Positions 1 to 10,486 of a stretch of 64,000 bases of DNA are shown piece by piece (the first letter of the stretch is position 1; each line of letters opens with the position of its first letter). The DNA is from Citreicoccus inhibens. GTDB taxonomy: Bacteria; Myxococcota; Myxococcia; Myxococcales; Myxococcaceae. The position numbers were made by a program, and so were the translations under genes. The stretch lies in the NCBI RefSeq assembly GCF_019039035.1, contig NZ_JAHNZT010000020.1, positions 85,329 through 149,328 of the forward strand, in the 5' to 3' direction. Under the pieces are notes generated by a model that did no database searches, was not told where the DNA came from, and saw nothing but the letters and a program-made list of their open reading frames with translations.

Positions 1-751
1 CCCCCCGCGACATGACTGCTTCCCGCCTATACGCCGCCAGTGGGGAAGTCTGGCTATTTCTACCAGTCAGGAGATTGTCCTTGACCCGATGCGCGCTTTT
101 GCCGAATGGCCGGAGCTTGAGAGGTTCCAGTTGAGCGGGACAGGCACACCGATGCCGCGGTGGAATCTGCTGCGTGAGGAGTGGGGGCGGGGATGTTGGA
201 GGTGCCCCCGTCAACTCGGACAGGTCGGGCTGCTCACTCGCGGCGAGGGATGCATGACCTGGGCGCTGTCATTGGGACAGGTCCCGGGTCGCGCCCTGGC
301 AGGGGACAGCGTCTCCGATGTGAACGGGTCGCGGGTCGTCTTCGCCGGAGGACGACTGTGTACAGGGTTGAGGCGCACCTGGCTTGCGGGCAGTCACTTG
401 CTCGCGTCGCGCGAGGATCGACGGGAGTCGATGACGCACTCGGTGCGTGACGCGAAGTGACGTTCAAGCGCCGTGGGGCAACAAGAGCGCGATCCCTTGT
501 TGCGCTTCATCTCCAACGAGACGGTGACCGGCGGCTTCGAGACACGGCTCATCCACTCTGGAGGAAAGCCCGCAGGTGCCGCGCACACGGCCGCGCCAGC
601 GCGTAGCGAATCGCCGCCGGCGCTTGCTGTTCGTGGCCTTGGGCATCCTTCGGTGTCTCGAGGGTATTCGTCGCGCCGGCCCATGTCGCGCCGGAGACGC
701 CCACGCAGAACGGCGCCGATGCTGCTTGCTGTTGCCTGGACTGCACGTGTG
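1..751. other. No convincing gene
   Basis: Several open frames cross this stretch on both strands, but none shows a recognisable domain, a good ribosome site or a consistent advantage over the overlapping frames. The frames near 549-1133 are out-of-frame shadows of the dehalogenase gene to the right. The stretch may hold the remote end of a gene lying outside the window, but I see nothing to support a call. Confidence 0.5.
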
Positions 752-783
752 CATGCCCGCCCGTGATGGCACGGGCGGGCATG
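752..783 (-). terminator. Perfect 14-bp hairpin after the dehalogenase gene
   Basis: Two 14-base arms at 752-765 and 770-783 are exactly complementary and enclose the 4-base loop ATGG. The element begins 22 bases beyond the stop codon of the minus-strand dehalogenase. No T-run follows, which is common for strong GC stems in myxobacteria, so a terminator or RNA-stabilising role is inferred from position and stem strength. Confidence 0.6.
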
Positions 784-805
784 ATGGATTCAGCGTGTGC
801 TGTAC

Positions 806-1750
806 TCACCAACCGTGGCGGTCGAGCCAGCTTCGGAGGGTGCGGGCGATGTCGTCGGGCACGTCCTCTGGGGCGTGGTGTCCCGCCGGGCTGAGCGGGA
901 CGATTTCGAGGCCTGGCAGGGTGGTGCGCACCCACTCGATGATGCCCGGTGCGCTGAGGCCGGTATTGCCGAACGTCAGGAAGAGGGCCGGCTTGGGGGA
1001 GGGTTGGGCAAGCCATGCGGCGTTGTGTTCGACGACGGCGACCACGTCCGCGGGCTCGCCGTCGATGGGAATCTCACGCGGCCACTGGAGCATGGGGCGG
1101 CGTGACTCGGGAGTCGGGAAGGGGGCGGAGTAGGCCTCGCGGGCGCTCTCGGTGAGGCCCGTCTTGACGCCATTGCCGAGGGAGCGAGGGAGAAACTCGT
1201 TCTGCTCGAGGACCATTTTCTCGCCGACGCCGGGCGTGCGCAGCGCGCGGAACATCTGCTCGCCCTGGGCAGGCCAGTCGCTCCAGTGCATCGGGCGGAG
1301 GAACGTCTCGAAGACCACGACGCCGCGCACGCGGTCCGGGTGGCGCGCGGCCCAGTCCAAGGCGAGCACGCCGCCCCAGTCATAGCCGACGAGCACGACG
1401 TCGTTGAGCTTGAGCGCATCGAACCAGGCGTCGAGGTAGCGCGCATGGTCTGCGAAGCGATAGGCGATGTCGGGCTTGCCGGAGCTGCCCATCCCGATGA
1501 GGTCGGGCGCGAGGATGCGGCCCCGGTCGGCGAGCTGGGGCGTCACGTTGCGCCACACGTACGAGGACGTGGGGTTGCCGTGGAGGAACACGATGGGCGA
1601 GCCGGTGCCTTCCTCGCGATAGGAGATGAAGGAGTCGAGGACAGGAATCTGGCGGAGAGTGGACATGGGCGTGTGTTGGGGGAGGACGGTGGGAGCGGAG
1701 TGGCACGCGATGAGCGCGCCGATGACGAGACAGCCAAGCAGTCTGTTCAT
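806..1750 (-). CDS. Haloalkane dehalogenase, probable lipoprotein
   Basis: Alpha/beta-hydrolase that should cleave carbon-halogen bonds hydrolytically. With the ATG at 1750 the product is 314 aa. The expected catalytic set is visible: nucleophile Asp124 in GYDWGG, acid Glu148 after strand 6 (VVFETF), base His292 in AGHHAPED, and halide-binding Asn59 (HGNPTSSYVW) and Trp125. This matches the HLD-II type (LinB/DhaA). The N-terminus is odd for the family: MNRLLGCLVIGALIAC looks like a lipoprotein signal with the lipobox ending at Cys16, which would place the enzyme outside the cytoplasm. Starting at Met29 (position 1666) would give a normal-length cytosolic enzyme. Neither start has a clear Shine-Dalgarno sequence. 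The gene is divergent from a LysR gene, its likely regulator. Confidence 0.85.
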   Translation of the reverse strand: MNRLLGCLVIGALIACHSAPTVLPQHTPMSTLRQIPVLDSFISYREEGTGSPIVFLHGNPTSSYVWRNVTPQLADRGRILAPDLIGMGSSGKPDIAYRFADHARYLDAWFDALKLNDVVLVGYDWGGVLALDWAARHPDRVRGVVVFETFLRPMHWSDWPAQGEQMFRALRTPGVGEKMVLEQNEFLPRSLGNGVKTGLTESAREAYSAPFPTPESRRPMLQWPREIPIDGEPADVVAVVEHNAAWLAQPSPKPALFLTFGNTGLSAPGIIEWVRTTLPGLEIVPLSPAGHHAPEDVPDDIARTLRSWLDRHGW

Positions 1751-1817
1751 GGACGCAATATGCGGCCGACGAGACATTCCTGGCAGTGATGATTCGTGAC
1801 GAGTAACATCACGGTTC
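1751..1817. promoter_or_regulatory. Divergent promoter region, dehalogenase/LysR
   Basis: This 67-bp gap separates the dehalogenase start from the LysR start. A 5-bp inverted repeat CGTGA / TCACG lies at 1795-1813 with a 9-base spacer, close to the T-N11-A layout of LysR sites. It sits directly on the LysR translation-initiation region, which would suit autorepression. A LysR gene commonly controls the gene opposite; here that is an inference. Confidence 0.4.
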
Positions 1818-2726
1818 ATGAGCATTCAGATCGGGGCCATCGACCTCAATCTCCTCCTGGTCCTCCACACCGTGCTGGCCGAGCGCAGCGTGGTCCGTGC
1901 GTCCGAGCGGCTCCACGTCACGCCCTCGGCCATCAGCAACAGCCTGGCGCGACTCCGAGCCCTGCTCGGGGACCCGCTCGTGACGCGCAAGGGGCGAGGC
2001 ATCGTCCCCACGCCGAGGGCGCTCGCGCTGGCGCCTGCGATCGGACGAGGTCTGCGTGAGATGGAGCTCGCGCTGCACGAGGTCCCATTCGAGCCGCTCC
2101 GGTGCAAGCAGACCTTCACCTTGGCCGTCTCGGATGCGGGGCAGCTCACGTGGGTGCCACGCATCGCGGCGCGGATGCGAGAGGAACTGCCGGACGCGCG
2201 GCTGAAGGTGGTAGGGATTGATTCACTCGTCTCGTTGGGGGACTTGGGGGCGGGACAGGTGGACTTGCATCTGGGGCTGGCGGGGCAGGGGGCGGGGCTG
2301 CACTTCGAGCCGTTGCTGACGGAGCGCACGGTGCTTGTGGCGGGCCGAGGGCATTCGACATCGGGCAAGCGGCTGACGGCGCGGGCGTTGGGTGAGCTCC
2401 ACCATGTCCACGTGGACATGGTTCCAGGGAAGAACTTCGGTGACGCGGTGGGGGCCGCCTATGCGCGGGCAGGTATTCCACGTGCGGTCGTCATGACGGT
2501 GCCCACGTTCACCGCGGCGGCGGCGGTCGTCGCGGCGACGGAGTTGGTCGCGACGTTTCCGGAGTCACTCGTGCGGGAGCAGGGGGCACGTCTCGCAGTG
2601 CATCCGGTCGACGCGCCTTATCCCGCGCGCTCCGTCAAGATTTCGATGTGCTGGCACGAGCGAACCCACGTGGACCCAGCGGCGCGCTACTTTCGCGAAC
2701 TCGTGAGGCGAGGCGTCCTGCCGTGA
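1818..2726 (+). CDS. LysR-family transcriptional regulator
   Basis: 302 aa. The N-terminal winged helix-turn-helix is at residues 10-68, with the typical pattern DLNLLLVLHTVLAERSVVRA, then TPSAISNSLARLR and a VTRKGRG wing. The remainder is a periplasmic-binding-protein-like effector domain (about 90-300), of the NodD/PcpR-like subtype that starts with 'DLNLL'. It is transcribed away from the haloalkane dehalogenase, so it probably controls that gene in response to a substrate or metabolite. The ATG at 1818 is the first in frame; upstream sequence lacks a strong ribosome site. Confidence 0.9.
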   Translation: MSIQIGAIDLNLLLVLHTVLAERSVVRASERLHVTPSAISNSLARLRALLGDPLVTRKGRGIVPTPRALALAPAIGRGLREMELALHEVPFEPLRCKQTFTLAVSDAGQLTWVPRIAARMREELPDARLKVVGIDSLVSLGDLGAGQVDLHLGLAGQGAGLHFEPLLTERTVLVAGRGHSTSGKRLTARALGELHHVHVDMVPGKNFGDAVGAAYARAGIPRAVVMTVPTFTAAAAVVAATELVATFPESLVREQGARLAVHPVDAPYPARSVKISMCWHERTHVDPAARYFRELVRRGVLP

Positions 2727-2932
2727 CGATGGCGGGCATGACACCGAGTGGCTCGTCGCGATGCGCAGCGCCACCATCCGGCGATGAGGAGGCGCGGGTG
2801 GCACCCCAGGCTGGGGCCAGGCAGGAGCTGTGGACTGGGCAGCGCTGCCGAGGAGGCCGCGTGACGCTGCAAAGGAGAGAAGCAGACGCCGCTGTCTGGC
2901 TTCACCTTTCAGGACATGCTCAAACGCAACAC

Positions 2933-3436
2933 GTGCTCACTCGCCTTGCTGTCATCCCCGCCGTCGCGATGTTGATGACTGCCTGTGTTCGCGACGCAAC
3001 TCCCCGCTGGAGCCCACCGCCCATGGCCCCCCAACACCCCCGTGAGTCAGAGGATGTCCGTGCCCTCCTCGCCCTCGAGGCGTCCATCGTCCGCGCCATC
3101 CAGGCCCGCGACACCCAGGCCCTCCAGGAATTGATGGCCCAGGACTTCGTCTTTCGCGGCGCGGGCGACGTGGAGACGGACCTGACGGCCTTCCTCGCCA
3201 ACATCGCCGCCATCCCCGGCACCATCGTCTCCGTCGAAGCAGACACGGTGCGCGCCCATGTCTTCGGCGACACCGGCGTGCTCACCGGCACCCAGCGGGC
3301 CCGCGTGCGTCTCCCCGATGGCACCGAAGTCACCGACGTGGGGCATTTCACCGACGTGTGCCAGCGTCGCGACGGTCACTGGCGGGTCGTCCTCGCGCAC
3401 AGCCTTCCCGCACCCCCTCCTTCGAACCCCGATTGA
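2933..3436 (+). CDS. SnoaL/NTF2-like lipoprotein (DUF4440 type)
   Basis: Using the GTG at 2933, the 167-aa product begins with a short signal and lipobox (LTRLAVIPAVAMLMTAC), so it should be anchored in the envelope. Residues about 40-160 read as a cone-shaped NTF2-like domain: a helix with ALEASIVRAIQARD, then the DFVFRG strand and a C-terminal RDGHWRVVLAHS strand, as in SgcJ/EcaC and DUF4440 proteins. Such proteins bind or transform small ligands, or do neither; the substrate cannot be told. The frame is open to 2648, but the upstream part has no domain and overlaps the LysR gene, so the signal-proximal GTG is preferred. The start remains uncertain. Confidence 0.65.
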   Translation: MLTRLAVIPAVAMLMTACVRDATPRWSPPPMAPQHPRESEDVRALLALEASIVRAIQARDTQALQELMAQDFVFRGAGDVETDLTAFLANIAAIPGTIVSVEADTVRAHVFGDTGVLTGTQRARVRLPDGTEVTDVGHFTDVCQRRDGHWRVVLAHSLPAPPPSNPD

Positions 3437-3569
3437 CGCAGGGGTAGCACTTCCTTCCCCACCGCCCTGACGATCCGGCCCAGGGCCCTCCCAGCCTCCT
3501 CAACGGGGACCTCCCATCGTATACCGTGTGACGGGATGACCCGCAGCGTTCCCCCCGCGAGATTGAACC

Positions 3570-5435
3570 ATGCCAGTCCTCAAGTGTGTCCAGTGCCAGG
3601 CCGTCACGGTGTGGAAGCAGCCCCGCTTGGCCTGCGACAAGTGCAAGCAGTGGATGGCACCGCAGGGGAGGATCATCGCCCAGAACTCCCACCAGTCGGG
3701 AGACACGTATGGCGTGGGCATGGCGCTGCTCGTCGAATCCACCAGCGAACTGCTGTTCCTCACCTCGCCCGAGGACAAGGGCTGCATGGAGAAGCTGGCC
3801 TATTACTCGGGGCTCGGTATCGAGAAGGAGCGCCTCGGGGTGCTCGTGCTGTGCACGGAGAACCTCGATAACGACATGGATCCGCAGGCACTCGCCGCGC
3901 TCCAGCGGATCGCCACCGTCTACGGCTGCGCGGTAGGTACCAAGCTCGTGGATGGCCAGCTCGTCCGCGCCTGCGAGCCGAATCAGCTCTATCAGATGAT
4001 GGTCAACCCAGGCCTCTTCGATCGGGACAAGAACCGCAGCCGCAGGACGGACCAGAGCCTCCTTCAGCACAGCCACCGCGCGGCGCACCTGCCCTACCTC
4101 GACCCCAAGAATCGAGCCCACGTCGCCGAGGTGGGCGCTAGCACGCGACTCGCCGCCGAGCACATCCGTGCCGACCTCAAGAAGGTCTTCAAGAAGGTCT
4201 GGCTGTCGGTGGCCGCGAGCGCGGATCGGATCGACACGAACAACCTCGCGCAGAATGTCGCCACCCAGATGGTGGACGGACTCGTCAAACAGCGGCCAGC
4301 GGGCGTGATGCTGCTCTGGGTCCGCAGCCTGAGCGCGGCCGAGCGCAACGAGCTCAAGGAGGGCCTGGGCAAGGGCGATCGCATGTTGCTCAAGACGCGC
4401 CGCGAGGCGGGGCTGCCGATCGACGCTCTCTTCTGGACCCTGTCGAAGAAGCGCAACCCGCAGCACCTGATGACCCCGCAGCTCTTCGAGACGCTCCGCT
4501 ACCTGGCGGAGATGATGAACTACGCGGTCGTGCCCATCGGGGACGAGGTGCTCTTCGACGAGTACCTGGCCGCCAGCGATGAAGCCAAGGGCCAGGTCTT
4601 CATTGGCACCACCGAGCACAACCTGATCAACTTCTGGGACCGGGAGGGGCTTCAGTGGTTCAAGGGCCCCGAGCGGCGCATCCGGCAGCTCTTCCTGCTC
4701 TGGCACCTGTTCCGGCTGCTCGCACGGCGGGGCATCCCGCTCGTGCAGGTCGGCCTCCGCTCGGGCGAGATGGAGAAGGCGGCCTACCTCGGCGTCCCCA
4801 CCATCTACCTCGAGGAGGCGGTATCGGAGACGGGCGCGCGCATGCTGCCCGTCACCGTCGGCGGTGCATACGCGAAGGACGCGGAGCCCTCGGCCCACGC
4901 CAAGACGTGGTGGCAGGACGCCAACAAGCTGGACAAGCTCGTCTCCGGAAAGCTGCGCGAGGACCTCGAGAGCGCCAAGGCGAAGCTGCTGGCGGGAGAC
5001 GGGAAGGCGTTCTGGGAGCAGCGGGTCCGCCAGCTCCGCACGTCCATCAAGGACGGCAACAAGGACCTCCAGCAACTGCGCACTGACCGTGGGGCGCACA
5101 CGGCCACCCAGCTCAACACCTTCCTGCACGCCGTGACGGACCACTCCCCGATGACGAAGGACTCCAAGGGAGGCCTGCCGTTCTTCTTCCGGCTGACCAC
5201 GAAGAACGTGGTGGGACTCTACGGCGCGCCCTCGCGCGGGGACGTGTTCAAGGTGCGGACGTGGTTGCGCGGGAAGTTCGAGGAGGATCAGCCCGCGAGC
5301 GACTGCCCGGACGCCCTGCTCCGGGGAACGCTCACCGAGTCGGAGATCGACCTCGCCTACAACACGCTGCTCAACATCCAGAGCGGCTTCGGCGACTACC
5401 TCAAGAGGTTCTTCCCGAGGGCCTTCCTGGCCTGA
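3570..5435 (+). CDS. Large zinc-ribbon protein of unknown function
   Basis: 621 aa, starting at an ATG 133 bp after the previous gene. A Cys4 zinc ribbon opens the protein (Cys6, Cys9, Cys22, Cys25). The rest is a soluble mixed alpha/beta protein with no signal peptide and no membrane segment. Around residues 370-420 there is a stretch reading LLARRGIPLVQVGLRSGEM followed by AAYLGVPTIYLEE. Its layout resembles the C-terminal nucleotide-binding half of GT-B or fucosyltransferase-like folds, but no catalytic residue can be assigned. The C-terminal third is helical and charged. I do not recognise the family. It lies alone on the 3' side of a tRNA gene, a position often used by mobile DNA. Confidence 0.8.
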   Translation: MPVLKCVQCQAVTVWKQPRLACDKCKQWMAPQGRIIAQNSHQSGDTYGVGMALLVESTSELLFLTSPEDKGCMEKLAYYSGLGIEKERLGVLVLCTENLDNDMDPQALAALQRIATVYGCAVGTKLVDGQLVRACEPNQLYQMMVNPGLFDRDKNRSRRTDQSLLQHSHRAAHLPYLDPKNRAHVAEVGASTRLAAEHIRADLKKVFKKVWLSVAASADRIDTNNLAQNVATQMVDGLVKQRPAGVMLLWVRSLSAAERNELKEGLGKGDRMLLKTRREAGLPIDALFWTLSKKRNPQHLMTPQLFETLRYLAEMMNYAVVPIGDEVLFDEYLAASDEAKGQVFIGTTEHNLINFWDREGLQWFKGPERRIRQLFLLWHLFRLLARRGIPLVQVGLRSGEMEKAAYLGVPTIYLEEAVSETGARMLPVTVGGAYAKDAEPSAHAKTWWQDANKLDKLVSGKLREDLESAKAKLLAGDGKAFWEQRVRQLRTSIKDGNKDLQQLRTDRGAHTATQLNTFLHAVTDHSPMTKDSKGGLPFFFRLTTKNVVGLYGAPSRGDVFKVRTWLRGKFEEDQPASDCPDALLRGTLTESEIDLAYNTLLNIQSGFGDYLKRFFPRAFLA

Positions 5436-5540
5436 GCGCCGCGAGTCAGCGCCGCGAGCCTCGGCGCAACGCGGGGGGCTCAGAGAGCCCATGGACACGC
5501 CCACCACCACCGGCCGAAGCGCTGCGAGGCTTTGAGGGAA

Positions 5541-5613
5541 TGGGCCCTCCTGGATTCGAACCAGGGACCAATCGGTTATGAGCCGACAGCTCTAACCGCT
5601 GAGCTAAGGGCCC
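5541..5613 (-). tRNA. tRNA with CAU anticodon, probably tRNA-Ile2
   Basis: The minus strand folds as a complete 73-nt cloverleaf: 7-bp acceptor stem GGGCCCT/AGGGCCC, D arm AGCTCAGCGGTTAGAGC, anticodon loop CTCATAA (CAT), and a T arm with GGTTCGAATCC. CCA is not encoded. The body, especially CTTAGCTCAG and the TTGGTC variable region, is closer to the lysidine-modified tRNA-Ile2 that reads AUA than to elongator tRNA-Met as I recall them. The assignment would need the lysidine-synthetase identity elements to be checked. Its 3' end faces the accessory stretch 1-5540. Confidence 0.9.
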
Positions 5614-5629
5614 TCATCACGCGCGAGGC

Positions 5630-5659
5630 TGAGTATCGCTCCGCGCGCGGGGCTGGCAA
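5630..5659 (-). promoter_or_regulatory. Probable sigma-70 promoter of the tRNA
   Basis: On the minus strand TTGCCA (5654-5659) and TACTCA (5630-5635) are separated by 18 bases, and the -10 lies 16 bases before the tRNA 5' end. The -35 match is good and the -10 is moderate. It lies just beyond the stop codon of the upstream alkyltransferase-like gene. Confidence 0.45.
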
Positions 5660-5668
5660 GAGGGCCCT

Positions 5669-6025
5669 TCAGTCCAAGGCCTGCGGCGGCACCTTCACGC
5701 GATAGCCACCGTCGCGCGCGTCCACCTGGAGCCCCTCGGCGCGCAGCAGGCTCGCCTGCCGGTCTCCCACGGGCGACGCGAGCGTCCCGTCCGCGCGGAC
5801 CACCCGCCACCAGGGCACGTCCTTCTTCGCGAGCTCCGGGGGCAGCATGCGCATCTCCCTCCCCACCGCCCTCGCCGCGCCGGGCTTGCCCGAGTACAGC
5901 GCCACCTGTGCGTATGTCCGCACCTGTCCACGCGGAATCGCGCGCACCGCGCGCCTCACGGCCTCGGAGAAGGGCAGGGGAGGGGACGCGGGAGCCTTGG
6001 CTGACTTCGTCTTCTTCTGGGCCAC
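5669..6025 (-). CDS. Alkyltransferase-like protein (ATL, MGMT family)
   Basis: 118 aa comprising only the C-terminal DNA-binding domain of the O6-methylguanine methyltransferase fold. It has the helix-turn-helix (RTYAQVALYSGKPGAARAVGR) and the arginine finger. The active-site motif normally reads PCHRV; here it is P71-W-W-R-V75, so the acceptor cysteine is tryptophan and the histidine is also tryptophan. ATL proteins cannot remove alkyl groups; they bind O6-alkylguanine and recruit nucleotide excision repair. The Cys-to-Trp change is the ATL hallmark, while the second Trp is less usual. A Lys/Ala/Pro-rich N-terminal tail of about 15 residues precedes the domain. The gene stands between rpoD and the tRNA. 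Confidence 0.88.
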   Translation of the reverse strand: MAQKKTKSAKAPASPPLPFSEAVRRAVRAIPRGQVRTYAQVALYSGKPGAARAVGREMRMLPPELAKKDVPWWRVVRADGTLASPVGDRQASLLRAEGLQVDARDGGYRVKVPPQALD

Positions 6026-6046
6026 GCGCGGACTCTAGAAACACGA

Positions 6047-6080
6047 AGGCCCCCGGTCCACGACTTGGGAACGGGGGCCT
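6047..6080 (-). terminator. Terminator of rpoD / end of the MMS operon
   Basis: Perfect 9-bp arms AGGCCCCCG (6047-6055) and CGGGGGCCT (6072-6080) with a 16-base loop. The hairpin starts 27 bases after the rpoD stop on the minus strand, and a moderately T-rich run follows it. Confidence 0.7.
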
Positions 6081-6106
6081 GGTGCTTTCACGCGGGGAGG
6101 CGCGCG

Positions 6107-8245
<2,139 letters not shown>

Positions 8246-8338
8246 TCGGGTACTTCTCCTTGAGGAAAATCAGATGCTTGAGGCCTGGGGCGAGCCGGCC
8301 GATCTACCGCAAAGTCGAGGTTTCTTACAAACGCGAAC

Positions 8339-10156
8339 TCAAACCGGTTGCATTGGGGCCTTTGTTCCCGCTCCGGATGGGCGCAACTCGTCCTCGATGC
8401 GCTTCTTGAGAGCCAGCAGCTCGATGCGCTCGGCCAGGAGCTGGCGAGTCTCCTCCGTCAAATCAAACGCCCCCGGCGTCTGCTCTGTCGCACGCTTTAT
8501 ATAAACGAGCCGCTCGGCGATCCGCCGCAGCATGATGTCTCGGCAGACAAGGATGAACTCGCTCTCCAGGGCGAGTCCTCCCTCGGAGAGCCGCCGCCAT
8601 GCCGCGTCGATGGCCTTCTTCACCAGCTCACTGGTCTCGAACAACGCGTCGCTCGTCCCGCGTCCCGAGGTGGCGTGAGCCAGCACCACGCGCAGCCCCA
8701 TGTGGGAAAGTTCGTCACACACGCGGAACGTGTCGCGGGCGAGCAGGCGAGGCTCGCGCAGGATGGCGGCCACGTAGAGCGCTTCGCTCTCGGGAGGAGG
8801 GCGCTCGGCGACCGGGCGGGGCGCGGGGCGGGCCGTGGCCTCGTGGGCGGGTGGGGCCGGGGGCGCGGGCGGAGGTGTCTTGGCGCGCAACGACGTTTCA
8901 ATCTGGGCCGGCTGCCAGCCGAAGTGGTCCGCCAGCGAGCCAAACAGCGCGGAGCGCACCAGCCCCGGGGGAACCTGGACGGCCACGGGCTTGAGCCGCT
9001 CCAGCGCGGCCATCTTCTCCTCGAAGGTGGCCGCGCGGCCTTGCGGCAGCAGGGTGGCGAAGAGGTAGGTGGTGAGGGGCTGGGCGGCCTCCAGGAGGCG
9101 CTCCACGCCCTCGGCGCCCTCCCGGCGGGCGAAGGTGTCCGGGTCGTCTCCCTGGGGCAGCAAGGCGACGCGGGTGGGCGCGCCGGCGGCGAGCAGCGGG
9201 CCGGCCAGCCGCTCGACGGCCGCGAGCCCCGCCGCGTCTCCGTCCAGGAGCAGCACGAGGTCGCGTGCCTCGGCGCGGCGCAGCACCTGGAGGTGGCCCG
9301 CGGTCAGGTTGGTGGAGCACAGGGCCAGCGCGTGCTTCACGCCCACCTGGTGCAGCCCGATGCAGTCGAAGTAGCCCTCGACGAGCACCGCGGCCTTGCG
9401 CTTGCGCAGCTCGTCACGCGCCTGGTCCATCCCGAAGAGCGTCTCGCTCTTGTTGTACAGCCGGGACTCGCGCGAGTTGAGGTACTTGGGCCCGCCGTCC
9501 TCCACGCCCACCACGCGGCCACCAAAGGCGATGGGGCGGCCCTCTGGCGCGCGGATGGGCACCATGAGGCGGCTGCGGAAGAAGTCGAAGCAGCCGTCGC
9601 CGGAGTTGCGCTTGAGGACGAGGCCCGCCTTCATGCCCCACTCGAGCATGCCGTGCTTCTGGAAGCGGTCCGCCAGAAGACTCCAGGCGTGGGGCGCCCA
9701 GCCGAGACCAAACGCGTGGGCCACCTCGTCGGAGACGCCGCGGCTGTGCAGGTAGGCGCGGGCGGCGCGGCCCTCGTCCTCCTGCCAGAGCAGCGCGCGG
9801 AAGTGCTCGGCGGCCATGTCCGTGGCGGACTTGAGCTCCTGGCGCTCGCGCATCCCGGGGTCCTGCGCCGCCTCGAGGTCAATGCCTACCTCGCGGGCCA
9901 GGTCGCGCACCGCGTCCAGGAACGTCTTGCCCAGGTAGCGCTGGACGAAGGAGACCGCGTCGCCGCTCGCCCGGCAGCCGTGGCAGAAATAGAACCGCTT
10001 CTCCGGCACCACGTAGAAGGACGGCGTCTTCTCCTGGTGGAAGGGGCAGCGGCCCTTGAACTCGCGGCCGGCCTTCTTCAGCTCCACGTGCCGGGAGATG
10101 AGCGTGACGATGTCGACGCGCTCGAGGACTTCTTGAATCTTGTGTTCGGGAATCAC
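8339..10156 (-). CDS. dnaG: DNA primase DnaG
   Basis: 605 aa. It synthesises RNA primers for the lagging strand at the replication fork. The CHC2 zinc-binding motif is intact (Cys37, His40, Cys58, Cys61), followed by the RNA-polymerase core and the TOPRIM domain with LVEGYFDCIGLHQVG (Glu for metal) and the LLLDGDAAG Asp-x-Asp motif. After about residue 415 a Pro/Ala-rich linker leads to a C-terminal helicase-binding domain that is weakly conserved, as usual. Gene order upstream of rpoD with a 93-bp gap is that of the macromolecular-synthesis operon. Confidence 0.97.
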   Translation of the reverse strand: MIPEHKIQEVLERVDIVTLISRHVELKKAGREFKGRCPFHQEKTPSFYVVPEKRFYFCHGCRASGDAVSFVQRYLGKTFLDAVRDLAREVGIDLEAAQDPGMRERQELKSATDMAAEHFRALLWQEDEGRAARAYLHSRGVSDEVAHAFGLGWAPHAWSLLADRFQKHGMLEWGMKAGLVLKRNSGDGCFDFFRSRLMVPIRAPEGRPIAFGGRVVGVEDGGPKYLNSRESRLYNKSETLFGMDQARDELRKRKAAVLVEGYFDCIGLHQVGVKHALALCSTNLTAGHLQVLRRAEARDLVLLLDGDAAGLAAVERLAGPLLAAGAPTRVALLPQGDDPDTFARREGAEGVERLLEAAQPLTTYLFATLLPQGRAATFEEKMAALERLKPVAVQVPPGLVRSALFGSLADHFGWQPAQIETSLRAKTPPPAPPAPPAHEATARPAPRPVAERPPPESEALYVAAILREPRLLARDTFRVCDELSHMGLRVVLAHATSGRGTSDALFETSELVKKAIDAAWRRLSEGGLALESEFILVCRDIMLRRIAERLVYIKRATEQTPGAFDLTEETRQLLAERIELLALKKRIEDELRPSGAGTKAPMQPV

Positions 10157-10486
10157 GCCTTCCCCCCCGCGGCTCGCGCTGGCCAGGGCGCCTGGGAGGC
10201 ATCCTTCCAGCCCGGCCTGACGTCCCCCGGAGAGCCTCCACCCGCACAGGCGCTCCCCGCTCGGGCGGTGGGCGGCCCGTGGTGGGCGGACGCGGAGGAG
10301 GGGATGGGCACGTTCACGGACTCCTGCGGAGCCGCCACGCCGGCCCCTGGGTGGGCGGCGGACGATGCTCCCGCGGGTAGCCCTTAATGGGGCACGGGCG
10401 GCGGATCAAAAAAACCGCTCGGCGCTCCCCACCGGGTGGGAGGGCACCGTGAGTTTCCGCACAGTGCCCGGGACAGAAGCGTCCGC
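10157..10486. other. Long spacer between yqeY and dnaG
   Basis: A 330-bp spacer interrupts the otherwise compact operon. It contains a terminator-like block at 10408-10469 next to yqeY. The remainder is Gly/Pro/Ala-coding-looking sequence with no supported gene; a 61-codon minus-strand frame at 10153-10338 overlapping the dnaG start lacks homology and a ribosome site. It could harbour an internal dnaG promoter. Confidence 0.5.
10408..10469 (-). terminator. Intercistronic terminator/attenuator in the MMS operon
   Basis: Reading the minus strand away from yqeY, a 10-bp stem with one mismatch (10442-10451 with 10460-10469) is followed by a second short CCCAC/GTGGG stem. A run of seven T residues then follows (plus-strand A run at 10408-10414). 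In E. coli a partial terminator sits between rpsU and dnaG and lowers primase output; this element occupies the equivalent position. Confidence 0.55.

Noticed and set aside
3348..5510. 720-codon minus-strand open frame
   Set aside because: It is antisense to the 621-aa gene, and its composition (Arg/Leu/Val/Glu-rich, no domains) is typical of GC-rich shadows.
5541..5613. Elongator tRNA-Met
   Set aside because: The CAU anticodon allows it, but the D arm and variable region fit tRNA-Ile2 better; kept as an alternative only.
10153..10338. Possible leader peptide before dnaG
   Set aside because: 61 codons with no ribosome site and no homology, overlapping the dnaG start by 4 bases; more likely spacer.
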